Source: an uncultured Lachnospiraceae bacterium
Lineage (GTDB): Bacteria > Bacillota > Clostridia > Lachnospirales > Lachnospiraceae
DNA length: 42,919 nt
Assembly: GCA_910585995.1 (NCBI GenBank)
Contig: CAJUGG010000112.1
Location: forward strand, 1-42,919
Direction of reading: 5' to 3'
This document shows, piece by piece, positions 14,815 through 24,233 of the stretch (the stretch's first letter is position 1; each line of letters starts with the position of its first letter). A program made the position numbers and the translations under genes. The notes under the pieces are model-generated. The model was given only the letters and a program-made list of their open reading frames with translations. It did not search any database and had not been told where the DNA came from.

Positions 14815-16690
14815 TTCCTTTTTCTAAATACCGAAAATAATCTGTTTCCAATACCAGCTGATTTACTCTCATTTTTTCAGAAATAACTTCTTGCAGTTGT
14901 CCGGATTCCTTCGCATCTATACTCCCTTTTCTCTCTCCTGTATCACTATAAAAAGCACCATCTTCACAAATCCAAGAGCCATCATGCCAATATGCATATC
15001 CTTCATAATCAGGATCAAATAGATCACTTCCAATAAAATATCCCGCATTATCCAGAGAAAACAGCTGGCATATCGTCGGATAGACATCTGTTATATTTAC
15101 TACCTTTGTAATCTCTTGTGATTTCAAGCCTTCTGCCCAGATAAAAAATGGAGTTTTAGACAGTTCATACACGTTTTCCGCATTTGATAATTCTTTCAGA
15201 TACTCTTGGTTAGATATAGTGTAATCATAGTGATCTCCATAAGCAATAATCACGGTATCTTGCAATAAATTATCTTCTTCTAGTCTGACAAGAAGTTCTG
15301 AAAACATATCGTCGGTAAGCCTTGCTTTTGCGCTAATTGAATCCATCTCTTCCGACTTATATTTTCCAATATATTCCGGGTAAATCTCTATGGCTTGATC
15401 CTCATGGGAATATGCTTTATTGCCCGAAGAAGAATGTGCACTATACGTAATTACCAAATTAAAGAAAGGCTTATTCTCAATCAGCTTTTGGTAAATAGCA
15501 TCATTTGTCACTAAAGTGCTGTCCTGTTGCGCAATTTCATCTTCTTCATAATCCTGATACGAAACATATTCTTCAAATCCCACAACATTGTGAATGTTTT
15601 GACGATTATAAAAACTGCTTGAATTGTAATGAAATGATGCCGCTGAATAGCCTTCTTCCCTAAACAGATGCGGCAAACTATATGGATAATAGTTATTGGT
15701 ATAGTTTACTAAAGGAACTCCATTTGCCGGAGCGGTAAGACCCGTATAACTGCAAAATTCCGAGTTTAGCGTAGCTGCTCCTCCATAAATAGGAGTATAC
15801 ATATTCGTAAAATTAATGCCTTCCTCCATCATCTTGCACATCGTCGGCATAGTTTCTTCATTTACCAGCCAATCATCAATGCTTTCCATCAATACTAAGA
15901 TTAAATTTTTCCCCTCTAATACTCCTGTCATTTCATTGGGCTTATTCTGGTTCTCTGAAAAATAGGTATCTAATACCGCCAAATCTTCTTCTGATACCAC
16001 TTCTTTTTGAATTGATAACCGAATATCCCTAGCCAAAAATTCATAAGCGCCAAACATGCCTACCGCCCGCTTGTTGTCAATCCATTCCTGGTAGATGGTC
16101 CTTTTATACATATAGGTAATGGGACCCTGAGCTGTACGTTCTGTTTCCTTAAATAACTTTGGAATTGTCAAAATGCATCCAATACTAATAACAATTATGA
16201 TACCCCCAAAGACAATAGATTGTTTCCATCTTTTTGCATCTTTTTTTATTTTCACAGTTAGAAACCATCCAACCACCCCTAACAGTACATAGATTCCTAC
16301 GATACACCAAGAAGCCCCATCAAAATAGGATGAGATCATACCTGCAAAATCATTGGCTTCCCCGGCATATTGCAGCGTCTTCACCCCATAAATCCGTCCA
16401 AAGATCCTGCAATAAATATATTCTGAAAACATAAACACACACAAGAATACATAGAGGCAGACATATACAATCCCTCTGATTCTCTTTATTGGTATCATCT
16501 GTAAGACAGCAACTAGGATCATACTCCATAATAGATCATATAAAACAGGAACTTCATCCAATGGAGAAATATAATTAGTCATAATCTCTGGCTGAAGCCT
16601 AAAAACCGTTTCAATCATGATCAAACAGCACATCAGCCCAAAATATTTTAGAAATTCTTTTATATATTTCTCTAGTTTAATCTTTTGCAT
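14804..16690 (-). CDS. LtaS/GacH-family phosphoglycerol transferase, copy 1
   Basis: A 628-residue sulfatase-fold membrane enzyme. About five N-terminal membrane segments (to about 180) precede an extracytoplasmic catalytic domain. The expected metal and nucleophile residues are present: Glu269 in LILVLMESIDDW, Thr307 in GGAATLNSEF, and Asp486-His487 in AYGDHYDY. The family transfers glycerol phosphate from phosphatidylglycerol to teichoic acid chains (LtaS) or to polysaccharide side chains (GacH of streptococci). A longer in-frame start at 16738 exists; I prefer the ATG at 16690 because it has AGGATGAAG before it, aligns with the paralogue's start and gives exactly the paralogue's length. 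It is closely related to the protein at 17613-19499 and is the last gene of the large operon. Confidence 0.88.
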   Translation of the reverse strand: MQKIKLEKYIKEFLKYFGLMCCLIMIETVFRLQPEIMTNYISPLDEVPVLYDLLWSMILVAVLQMIPIKRIRGIVYVCLYVFLCVFMFSEYIYCRIFGRIYGVKTLQYAGEANDFAGMISSYFDGASWCIVGIYVLLGVVGWFLTVKIKKDAKRWKQSIVFGGIIIVISIGCILTIPKLFKETERTAQGPITYMYKRTIYQEWIDNKRAVGMFGAYEFLARDIRLSIQKEVVSEEDLAVLDTYFSENQNKPNEMTGVLEGKNLILVLMESIDDWLVNEETMPTMCKMMEEGINFTNMYTPIYGGAATLNSEFCSYTGLTAPANGVPLVNYTNNYYPYSLPHLFREEGYSAASFHYNSSSFYNRQNIHNVVGFEEYVSYQDYEEDEIAQQDSTLVTNDAIYQKLIENKPFFNLVITYSAHSSSGNKAYSHEDQAIEIYPEYIGKYKSEEMDSISAKARLTDDMFSELLVRLEEDNLLQDTVIIAYGDHYDYTISNQEYLKELSNAENVYELSKTPFFIWAEGLKSQEITKVVNITDVYPTICQLFSLDNAGYFIGSDLFDPDYEGYAYWHDGSWICEDGAFYSDTGERKGSIDAKESGQLQEVISEKMRVNQLVLETDYFRYLEKGIEK

Positions 16691-17609
16691 CTTCATCCTG
16701 CAAATCTTCTTCCGAAAGAAAATCGGTATAGAAGCCATGCACTCCTTCTCTTAATGATATTCTTGCCCAATCCGGTCTGTTCACGGTATGTTCAAACAGA
16801 GTAAACCCTTTTGACAGATACAGTTTTTTCGTCTCTTCATCCCATACATCATAGGGAACTGTCACTACCGCAATATTTTCGTCATAACAGATCTTCATAA
16901 TTTTATTTGGATAATGAGAGCCAAATTTATATGCTGTAAACAAAAAATTTTCTTCAGAAAATGGATATATTTTCTGTATCTCTTCTTTTACTCCGCCCTG
17001 ATAAAGCTGTATAATAAACCGGTCCGTGACATCTTTATGACCAGCACTTAAATCCACCAATGATTTTACAACTTCTGTTTGGTCCTCTTCTTTCGTATCA
17101 ATAATAATATGAAGCTGCGGATGTTGTTCCATATATTGAACCACGTCTTTAGCAGTCATGGCAGTGTATTTTCCAAATATTTTTCCTGTAGTAAATTCCT
17201 CCAAAGATGGTACTTCTTCTCCTGTCCACTGTTCGCTCCATTTATGCATACAAACCAGTTCATGATCCGAAGTATACATAAAATCCACCTCTATAAAATA
17301 ATTATCCTTTGAAAACATCAACTCCATCGCTTCTTTAGAATTGGTATAGTCTAATCCATCAATCCCTCCTCCGGCATGAAAAATAAGCTGTGTATTTTTA
17401 TACCATGCATGATCATTAGTAACTATAGGCGGATAATCCGTAAAATCAATTTTGCTGTCTGCATGAGAATTTTGCAGAAGGTAATAAATATTTGATTTGC
17501 ATTTTGTGATTTCTTCTGAAAACTTAAAGACTGCGATCATCAGCAGTAACACCACGCACACATGTATAAAAATTATTTTGGTCTTTTTTTCCATTTTTTT
17601 TCCGAACAT
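16677..17609 (-). CDS. Membrane-anchored glycerophosphodiester phosphodiesterase-family protein
   Basis: 310 residues. A single N-terminal membrane segment (about 11-28) places a GDPD/PLC-like TIM-barrel domain outside the cell. The catalytic set is present: His78 in LIFHAGGG, Glu107 and Asp109 in FIEVDFMYTSDHELV, and His122 in CMHKW. The usual HRG is replaced by HAG and the PENT block by YTNSKEA. GDPDs cleave glycerophosphodiesters to glycerol phosphate and an alcohol. Placed between two phosphoglycerol transferases, it may trim or recycle glycerol-phosphate substituents; this is inferred from context. The start has GGAGTAAACA before the ATG. It overlaps the next gene by about 14 bp. Confidence 0.85.
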   Translation of the reverse strand: MFGKKMEKKTKIIFIHVCVVLLLMIAVFKFSEEITKCKSNIYYLLQNSHADSKIDFTDYPPIVTNDHAWYKNTQLIFHAGGGIDGLDYTNSKEAMELMFSKDNYFIEVDFMYTSDHELVCMHKWSEQWTGEEVPSLEEFTTGKIFGKYTAMTAKDVVQYMEQHPQLHIIIDTKEEDQTEVVKSLVDLSAGHKDVTDRFIIQLYQGGVKEEIQKIYPFSEENFLFTAYKFGSHYPNKIMKICYDENIAVVTVPYDVWDEETKKLYLSKGFTLFEHTVNRPDWARISLREGVHGFYTDFLSEEDLQDEDAKD

Positions 17610-17612
17610 TGT

Positions 17613-19499
17613 TTACTCCATTTCTGAAATAGATCTAAAATAATCTGTTTCCAAAATCAATTGGTTTATTTTTAATTTTTCGGATACCAACTGATCCATC
17701 TTTTGCCGTTTTTCTTCCTCTATCTCTTTCGTATATTCACTTTCAGAACTATAAAAGGATCCTTCCGGCATAATCCATGAACCATCCTGCCAGTATACAT
17801 ACCCTTCGTAATCATTATCAAATGCATCATTTCCCATAAAATATTGAGAATTGTTCAATCGGAACAGATTGCATATTGTCGGATAGATGTCCGTAGTATT
17901 TACAATTTTCGTAATTTCCTGCGGCTTGATATCTTCTGCCCATATAAATAATGGGGTTTTTGATAATTCATATATATTGTTCGCATTGGATATTTCTTTT
18001 AAATATTCCTGATCTAAAATTGTGTAGTCATAGTGATCGCCATAGGCAATAATCACAGTATCTTTTAACAGATCTTCTTGTCTTAATTTCTCCAACAGAT
18101 CTGCAAACATGTCATCTGTAAGTCTTGCTTTCGCACTGATAGAATCCATTTCTTCCGAATCATATTTTCCCAGATATTCCGGATAAAGCTGCAAGGCCTC
18201 ATCTTCATGTGAATATGGTTTTGTAGCTCCCATAGTAGAATGAGCACTAAACGTAATAACAAAATCAAAAAATGGTGTTTTTTCTGTCAGTTTTTCATAT
18301 ATTTGTTTATTTTCTGTCAATGTATTGTCATGTTGTGCCTGTTTATCTTCTTCATAATCTAAATAAGATACATACTCTTCAAATCCTACAGAATTATGTA
18401 TATTCTGACGATTATAGTATTCACCTGAATTATAATGAAAAGATCTTGCCATGTATCCTTCCTGCCGGAATAAAGATGGTAAACTATAAGGATAGTAAGA
18501 ATTGGTATAATAGACCAGCGGCGTCCCATCCGCAGGTGCTGTTAGTCCCGTATAACTGCAAAATTCAGCATTTAATGTGCCTGCACTTCCAAAGATTGGC
18601 GTATACATATTGGTGAAATTGATTCCCTCATTCATCATCTGACACATAGTTGGTGTCGTGTCTTCCCGAATCAGCCAGTCATCGATGCTCTCCATCAATA
18701 CCAGTATCAGATTTTTCCCCTCAAAGATCCCTGTCATATCATTTTCCATCTGCGTCTCTTTAGAAAAATACTCTGTAACTAAAGCGACGTCTTCTTCCGA
18801 TACTTCTGGTTTTTGAAAAAATTTATAACAATCTCTGAAAAAAAACTCATACACACCAAACATACAGACTGCCCGTTTATTATCGATCCACTCCTCATAG
18901 ACCGTCTTTTTAAAGCGATACACACCGCCTCCGCTTTCCGGTGGCGCTTTAAATAAAAAAGGAATCGAAAAAATCCCTGCCAGACTTCCCAGGATCACAA
19001 ATATGGCTATTATGATACGTTTTGCCATTGATAATTGCAGAGGAAAATCAGGAATTAAAAACCATCCAATCAGCCCTACGAAAACTAATAGCAAAAAGAA
19101 AAAGAAAAATGAATGGTCCAGATAGGAAAAAACCATTGCCGCAAAATCGCCGCCTTCACTTGCATATTGCAATGTTTTTAAACCATATACTCTGTCAAAG
19201 ATCCTGCAATACAGATACTGTGAAAGTGCAAAAACAGTAAAAAAAGTATAGATCAGTACATAAATTCCTCGTTTTATTTTTTTCCTGTCAGATGGAATTA
19301 CAGCTAATAGTGTTGCAAAGATAGCCCCATAAAAAAGATCAAATAAAATAGGAACTTCATCTGTTATCAGAACATAGCGAACCTGAAGTTCTGGCTGCAC
19401 CCGGAATATAGTCTCCATCGCAACAAAACAAACGATCAACCCCATATATTTAAATAAGTTTCCCACATCTTTTTTGCACAATATCTTTTTGTTATCCAT
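17613..19499 (-). CDS. LtaS/GacH-family phosphoglycerol transferase, copy 2
   Basis: A 628-residue paralogue of the protein at 14804-16690 with the same layout: about five N-terminal membrane segments, then a sulfatase-type catalytic domain. The catalytic set is Glu270 (LILVLMESIDDW), Thr308 (GSAGTLNAEF) and Asp488-His489 (AYGDHYDY). Long blocks are shared with copy 1, including YPYSLP.LFR.EGY and MDSISAKARLTDDMF, pointing to a local duplication with the GDPD gene in between. The two differ most in the membrane part and at the C-terminal tail, so they may have different acceptors. It starts 17 bp after the stop of the upstream GT-C-like gene. Confidence 0.88.
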   Translation of the reverse strand: MDNKKILCKKDVGNLFKYMGLIVCFVAMETIFRVQPELQVRYVLITDEVPILFDLFYGAIFATLLAVIPSDRKKIKRGIYVLIYTFFTVFALSQYLYCRIFDRVYGLKTLQYASEGGDFAAMVFSYLDHSFFFFFLLLVFVGLIGWFLIPDFPLQLSMAKRIIIAIFVILGSLAGIFSIPFLFKAPPESGGGVYRFKKTVYEEWIDNKRAVCMFGVYEFFFRDCYKFFQKPEVSEEDVALVTEYFSKETQMENDMTGIFEGKNLILVLMESIDDWLIREDTTPTMCQMMNEGINFTNMYTPIFGSAGTLNAEFCSYTGLTAPADGTPLVYYTNSYYPYSLPSLFRQEGYMARSFHYNSGEYYNRQNIHNSVGFEEYVSYLDYEEDKQAQHDNTLTENKQIYEKLTEKTPFFDFVITFSAHSTMGATKPYSHEDEALQLYPEYLGKYDSEEMDSISAKARLTDDMFADLLEKLRQEDLLKDTVIIAYGDHYDYTILDQEYLKEISNANNIYELSKTPLFIWAEDIKPQEITKIVNTTDIYPTICNLFRLNNSQYFMGNDAFDNDYEGYVYWQDGSWIMPEGSFYSSESEYTKEIEEEKRQKMDQLVSEKLKINQLILETDYFRSISEME

Positions 19500-19516
19500 A
19501 TATTACCTCTGTTATC

Positions 19517-21088
19517 CTACAACTCTCTTTTTTCCAAATATTCTTCCACTTCTCTATGTGTTGGTAATTCATAGATCATATATTCTTCATCTTCCATCAC
19601 CATAGTCCAGTTATCTGGCAACGGAAGGTCTTCTACTCTTCGTTTTTCTAAAACACAAATAATAGGTTCCTCTCTATATTCCACCTGAACTGGCGTCAGC
19701 CAATGCCAGATCTTTAATTTTTGATTTTCATAATCTCCCCGCACACTACGAGCCTGAAACTCGCCATTGGTCAACTCTGTCAAAAGGTTGCCCGCCCAAA
19801 AGGTAGAATATCCAAAAGAATAGCCATTAGAAGTGATATATTCATATACATTTCTTAGATTTTCATTTCTGTCACTAGTCTGTAACTGGCGATATTCGTG
19901 GAATCCCTGAACAGCAACGATACAATAGATACCCAAAAAAATAAGAGTACGTTTTAAAAATGGTAATCTTTCTAAAAGTATAAGTAACAAAATCATGGGA
20001 GCAATACAAGCCATCACCCATCTTGATACAGCAGAATTAAGAGACATAAAAATAAACATACTAAGTGCAAATGACACAATGACGAAAGAGATAATCATTT
20101 GTTCCATGGCTTGTTTTTTTCTGATCTTACAGCTTAGATAAATAATTACACAAATCAACATACATGCTATCAGAACAGAAAGAGCATTACAGACCCCTCC
20201 AAAAGACAACATCTCCTGTTCCCCTGTATAGCCTGTTGCCTCTAAAAAGGCATTCCACACTTTTTCCATATTGGCAAACGCGAAAGTCTCTGTAAATTTT
20301 GCACTGTTTTGGTCTTTATAGTCATAGATCCCGCTCAATATGGAAGAGTTGACATAAAATCCGGCCCCTCCTGCAAGCAGCCAACAAATATTGTCAAATA
20401 TTCCCCGCGGTACAGTCATCTTATGAAGATCCCATCCTACATTCTCCAGGGCATTCCATAAGAGCCAGAGAGAGCTTAGCACAAGCGGAAGATACGCCAG
20501 CTGGATATGCCTCATCCCTTCCAAGCAGCTTACAAACGCCAGCAGACACCCCAGCAAAAGGACGATGTAGTGTGCCTTCTTTCCCAGATCTTCTCTCTGT
20601 ACCAGGCAGGCAAGACCAAGCGCCAAAAAGCTGACCCCCACATGAGGGATATAATAGGTCTTCATCACCAAAAACACCCACGCCTGGCTGATGGGGATTA
20701 CCAGCAAAAAAGCGGTCTTCCAAAAGCGATGACTGGCTTTCTCTTTCTCAATACAATACAGACAGAAATAATAAGACGCCAGAAAAAGTCCTGTTAAAAT
20801 AATCTGTCCTAGGATGCGCACTGCTTTAAAATCAGAGAGAAAGCGAAATAAAAAAGAATACACCAACTGGGTGTTAAAGATCTCAAGCTCAGTAGAATAA
20901 TGCCAGTTTGTGGACAACACGCCTCCTTCGGATGCCAGCATCCTAGAGAGCACCAATTCTGACGCATCATCTGACGTTATAAAGTTAAAATAGTATCGAT
21001 ATGTTATAAAGGCATTGAGTAAAATCACTGCCACCAACATGATCTTTCCAAAAAGCAAAAATCCTTGTTCGATCTTTTCCTCTTTCAT
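19517..21088 (-). CDS. Polytopic membrane protein, GT-C-like
   Basis: A 523-residue protein with about 11 hydrophobic segments and a C-terminal soluble region of roughly 110 residues. The first external loop has the acidic motif FITSDDASELVLSRMLASEG, a position and pattern found in GT-C transferases that use polyprenyl-phosphate sugars. I do not recognise a named family. AGGAGAG lies 8 nt before the ATG. Neighbours are a GT4 gene upstream (12 bp) and the phosphoglycerol transferases downstream (17 bp), so it probably adds a sugar side chain to the polymer that the latter then decorate. A non-enzymatic membrane role is possible. Confidence 0.7.
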   Translation of the reverse strand: MKEEKIEQGFLLFGKIMLVAVILLNAFITYRYYFNFITSDDASELVLSRMLASEGGVLSTNWHYSTELEIFNTQLVYSFLFRFLSDFKAVRILGQIILTGLFLASYYFCLYCIEKEKASHRFWKTAFLLVIPISQAWVFLVMKTYYIPHVGVSFLALGLACLVQREDLGKKAHYIVLLLGCLLAFVSCLEGMRHIQLAYLPLVLSSLWLLWNALENVGWDLHKMTVPRGIFDNICWLLAGGAGFYVNSSILSGIYDYKDQNSAKFTETFAFANMEKVWNAFLEATGYTGEQEMLSFGGVCNALSVLIACMLICVIIYLSCKIRKKQAMEQMIISFVIVSFALSMFIFMSLNSAVSRWVMACIAPMILLLILLERLPFLKRTLIFLGIYCIVAVQGFHEYRQLQTSDRNENLRNVYEYITSNGYSFGYSTFWAGNLLTELTNGEFQARSVRGDYENQKLKIWHWLTPVQVEYREEPIICVLEKRRVEDLPLPDNWTMVMEDEEYMIYELPTHREVEEYLEKREL

Positions 21089-21100
21089 ACAACAACTCTC

Positions 21101-22096
21101 CTATTTTTGATTTCTGCAAAATCTCCGCATCTTTTTACTGAGATCTATGGGATCAAACGTGGAAAAAAAGCAGGCACGCTCATAGTCTCCTACCATATCC
21201 CGCGCATATAGACAGTCCGATGTCACAATCCATGCGCCTGCAGATCTTGCCTCCAAAAGAGGCAGTCCTATGGTCTCAATAAAAGATGGAAATACCAGCA
21301 CAGAGACAGCATACAGATCAAAGAGGGCACGCCGCGGCATGGGGCCTTGGAAGCGGATGGGCAGACCCATCTTTTCTACTTCTTTTTGGATGGCCCGGAT
21401 GCCTTCATTTTCTTCTCCTGTCACCGTCAAGACCACCTGGTAGTTCTCAATGCCTTGTTTCTTTAAAAGTGCACATGCCTTTAGAAGCGTCTTGTGGTTC
21501 TTGTACGCCGATCCATTGGCCGGATAGAAAAAAGTCGGCTTGTCCGGGTCCAGGCGATAAGGAGCTGTCTTAAGCATCTCTACAGGGGGAAATTTTACTT
21601 CCACCCTATTCTCTGGTATGCGGCACTGACGCACGATCTCATCTTTCATCCAGTTCGTCTGTACCAGAACCTTTTTCGCCCGACGGATGGAGTGCCTCAT
21701 CATTCGTCCCAAGATCTGCTGTGTCATCCAGGGACGAAAAGCCTCCCACGGCTTGAACCGATACTCCGAAAAAGGCAGCGCATTATGCTCATAGACAACC
21801 TGCGGCACGCCAGCAAATGGAAGTCCGATATTCTGCAAAGACAGCACCTGGTCAATCTTGTATTTTTTTACCAGTCTGTGAGCTACCACATAGTCAAAAT
21901 ACAGTCTGTGCAGCGGACTTTTTTTAATCCATGGAGCACGATACACTTTGATGTGAGGCTGCGCGGACAATTCATAGACACTGAGTACAAAGATATATTG
22001 ATTCTTATGGTCTTTGCAAAATTCTTCATAAAAGCTCTGAAGAACGGTCGCTGCACCGCCGCTGTCAGCCGCCACATCATAGACTAAGATTCTCAT
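21101..22096 (-). CDS. Family 4 glycosyltransferase
   Basis: A 331-residue GT-B-fold enzyme. The N-terminal Rossmann domain starts MRILVYDVAADSGGAATVLQ. The C-terminal donor domain has FFYPANGSAYKNHKTLLKA (about 192-211), and the nucleotide-sugar block PSFIETIGLPLLEARSAGA (about 272-290) carries the E-x7-E pattern of GT4 retaining enzymes. It probably adds one sugar of the repeat unit on the cytoplasmic side of the membrane; donor and acceptor are unknown. It overlaps the bi-domain oxidoreductase stop by ATGA and is followed 12 bp later by a GT-C-like gene. Confidence 0.88.
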   Translation of the reverse strand: MRILVYDVAADSGGAATVLQSFYEEFCKDHKNQYIFVLSVYELSAQPHIKVYRAPWIKKSPLHRLYFDYVVAHRLVKKYKIDQVLSLQNIGLPFAGVPQVVYEHNALPFSEYRFKPWEAFRPWMTQQILGRMMRHSIRRAKKVLVQTNWMKDEIVRQCRIPENRVEVKFPPVEMLKTAPYRLDPDKPTFFYPANGSAYKNHKTLLKACALLKKQGIENYQVVLTVTGEENEGIRAIQKEVEKMGLPIRFQGPMPRRALFDLYAVSVLVFPSFIETIGLPLLEARSAGAWIVTSDCLYARDMVGDYERACFFSTFDPIDLSKKMRRFCRNQK

Positions 22097-24219
22097 AGGG
22101 AAGACTTCACTTTCTGCATACCTTTGATCAGCAGTTCCTGTCCCAAGAACGCATCCTTGATGGAAGTATTGGGAGATTTACCTTTCAATACCTGGTAGAT
22201 ATATTCATATTCTGCCTTGATGCCTTTGTCTTGCTCTAATCGTTCTTTTACAGATTTGGTGCTTCCATATTTTTTCAGACGGATAAAATTGTCCATCTCA
22301 TAAACCGCCCCATTGGATAATACACGCAGCTGCTCTTTGGGATATTTTTTAGACCCCATGGAAGAATAGACAATGTTTCCGATGGCACCAGAAGCAAAAC
22401 GCAGCGTGATCAGCACGTTATCATTCATGGGGTATGCGTTATTATGCGCTGCCGTCACCTGCAGATCCAAAAGCTCGCTGCCGTCCAGATATTGAAGCAG
22501 ATCCACAAAATGGCACGCCTCACCTAAGATTCTCCCGCCGCCTGCTGCCTCGTCATGCACCCAGTGATCTTTGGGAATAAATCCTGCATTGGCGATAAAG
22601 TCATAGACGGCTGGTATCTGATCCGTCTTAAGCTCTTTTTTCACCTGCTGAATCAGCGGCGCATGTCTTCGGTTCAGTCCGCAGAACAACTCTCCTTCGG
22701 CCTGCTCATATACCTGCTGAATCTCTGAAAGCTCCTTAAGCGTCAGACACAGCGGCTTCTCACAATAGACGCTCTTTCCTGCTTTTAATGCTTCCACCAC
22801 AAACCGGGCATGGCTGCCATGCTGGGTAGAGATGGCGATCAGTTCGATCTTGGGATCTTCTAATAACTTTTTATAATGGTTGGTAGTATAGGCAAAAGGC
22901 GTAATGTCATTAGCCTGCGCACCGCCTACGCCTCCCGTGGTAGCCAATCCCCGAAACTCGTATTTTCCGGTCTCTTTCATCACTGGAAGCATCGTGCTGC
23001 GGGCGAAATTGCCGGCACCGATCAGCCCCAATACCACTTTCGATCCAGAGGATGTTTTTTTTGCATGGGCGGTACGTATGGTAGTCTTCCATTTTTCCTG
23101 ATTTTCACTGTATTTTAAGAGCACACCAATATACCGCTCTTTATGGGGATTCTTGGTGATCATCTCATAGGCGTCCGCCGCCTGTTCAAACGGGATCTCA
23201 TGGGTGATCAAATCTGAGACACTCATGCGCTTCTGGGTAAGGAGGCGCACAAACTCTTCGATGTTGCGCCCTTCGGTAAAGCGTACATACCCGATGGGGT
23301 AATCAATCCCCTGCTCTTCATAGGTGCTGTCATAGCGTCCTGCCCCATAGGAGCGGGCAATCCGAAAAGAGAGTTCCCTCTCATAATACGGACGTCTGTC
23401 GATATGCATCTGGGTCACACCGATCATACAGATGATCCCCCGGTCTCTGGCAATCGCCGCTGCCAGATCCATTGGCGCATTGCTGTCTGTAGCCGCTGTG
23501 ATAATCACTTTATCCACACCGCGTCCATGGGTCAGCGTCTTGCTCATCTCCACTGCGCTGTCATCTTCGGAATGGATAAATGCTTTCAGCCTGGTATCGG
23601 GAAGCTGCTTGTCCACCACATCATAGCCAATCACATCGCAGCCATAAGCATCTAAGATCCGGCTGACGATATGGCCCAAAAGCCCCATGCCAATCACTGC
23701 CACAGTCTCTCCCGGCACCACCTCTGCCTGGTGAATCCCTTCTAATGCAATCCCGCCCAGCGCGCAGAAAGCCGCCTGACGATAATCAGTCAGTTCCTCC
23801 GGCACTCTGGTCAACATCGTCCGGCTGACCCGGTTGATCTCACAGTGATAGGCGGTTCCCACCATTGCCACCAGATCCCCCGCCTGTACTTCTGTCACAC
23901 CTCTTCCGCAGACAATCACGCGCCCCACACCAGAATATCCCATAGGCATCGGTTCTGCCAGTTTGTGAAACGCACTCTCCATTGTCGTCACAATACCATC
24001 CGTAGAGAGCTTTTCCAATACTTTTTTCACCTGATCCGGTCGTTCGATGGCCTTTTGTACCAGATTTTTTCCCCCAAAGGAGGCTAATCCTCTTTCAGTC
24101 CCGGCACTGACTACAGTATAAAGGCTCTCCACCAGTGCCATATTTTCTTTAACAGCAGGCATCGGCTGATTTAAAAGTTTTACGCTGCCGTCTTTGACAT
24201 TTAAAAAAAGCTGCTTCAT
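22093..24219 (-). CDS. Fused zinc-dehydrogenase-like and Gfo/Idh/MocA oxidoreductase
   Basis: 708 residues in two enzyme halves. The N-terminal half (about 1-370) is a medium-chain dehydrogenase with YSGVGRVIVCGRG and a nucleotide-binding VIGMGLLGHIV. The C-terminal half (about 385-705) is a Gfo/Idh/MocA oxidoreductase with LGLIGAGNFARS and the active-site block YCEKPLCLT. This two-domain protein is a known recurring type in surface-polysaccharide loci, often beside a heparinase II/III-like gene, as here. It is probably involved in making or modifying a nucleotide sugar, but no reaction can be assigned from sequence. It lies between wecC (14 bp) and a GT4 gene (ATGA overlap). The fusion appears intact, with no frameshift. 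Confidence 0.88.
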   Translation of the reverse strand: MKQLFLNVKDGSVKLLNQPMPAVKENMALVESLYTVVSAGTERGLASFGGKNLVQKAIERPDQVKKVLEKLSTDGIVTTMESAFHKLAEPMPMGYSGVGRVIVCGRGVTEVQAGDLVAMVGTAYHCEINRVSRTMLTRVPEELTDYRQAAFCALGGIALEGIHQAEVVPGETVAVIGMGLLGHIVSRILDAYGCDVIGYDVVDKQLPDTRLKAFIHSEDDSAVEMSKTLTHGRGVDKVIITAATDSNAPMDLAAAIARDRGIICMIGVTQMHIDRRPYYERELSFRIARSYGAGRYDSTYEEQGIDYPIGYVRFTEGRNIEEFVRLLTQKRMSVSDLITHEIPFEQAADAYEMITKNPHKERYIGVLLKYSENQEKWKTTIRTAHAKKTSSGSKVVLGLIGAGNFARSTMLPVMKETGKYEFRGLATTGGVGGAQANDITPFAYTTNHYKKLLEDPKIELIAISTQHGSHARFVVEALKAGKSVYCEKPLCLTLKELSEIQQVYEQAEGELFCGLNRRHAPLIQQVKKELKTDQIPAVYDFIANAGFIPKDHWVHDEAAGGGRILGEACHFVDLLQYLDGSELLDLQVTAAHNNAYPMNDNVLITLRFASGAIGNIVYSSMGSKKYPKEQLRVLSNGAVYEMDNFIRLKKYGSTKSVKERLEQDKGIKAEYEYIYQVLKGKSPNTSIKDAFLGQELLIKGMQKVKSSL

Positions 24220-24233
24220 CCTTGTTCTCCATT

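Noticed and set aside
21101..21400. Possible truncation of the GT4 gene because it is short (331 residues)
   Set aside because: Both GT-B domains and the E-x7-E region are present and the C-terminal helix is complete; it is within the GT4 length range.
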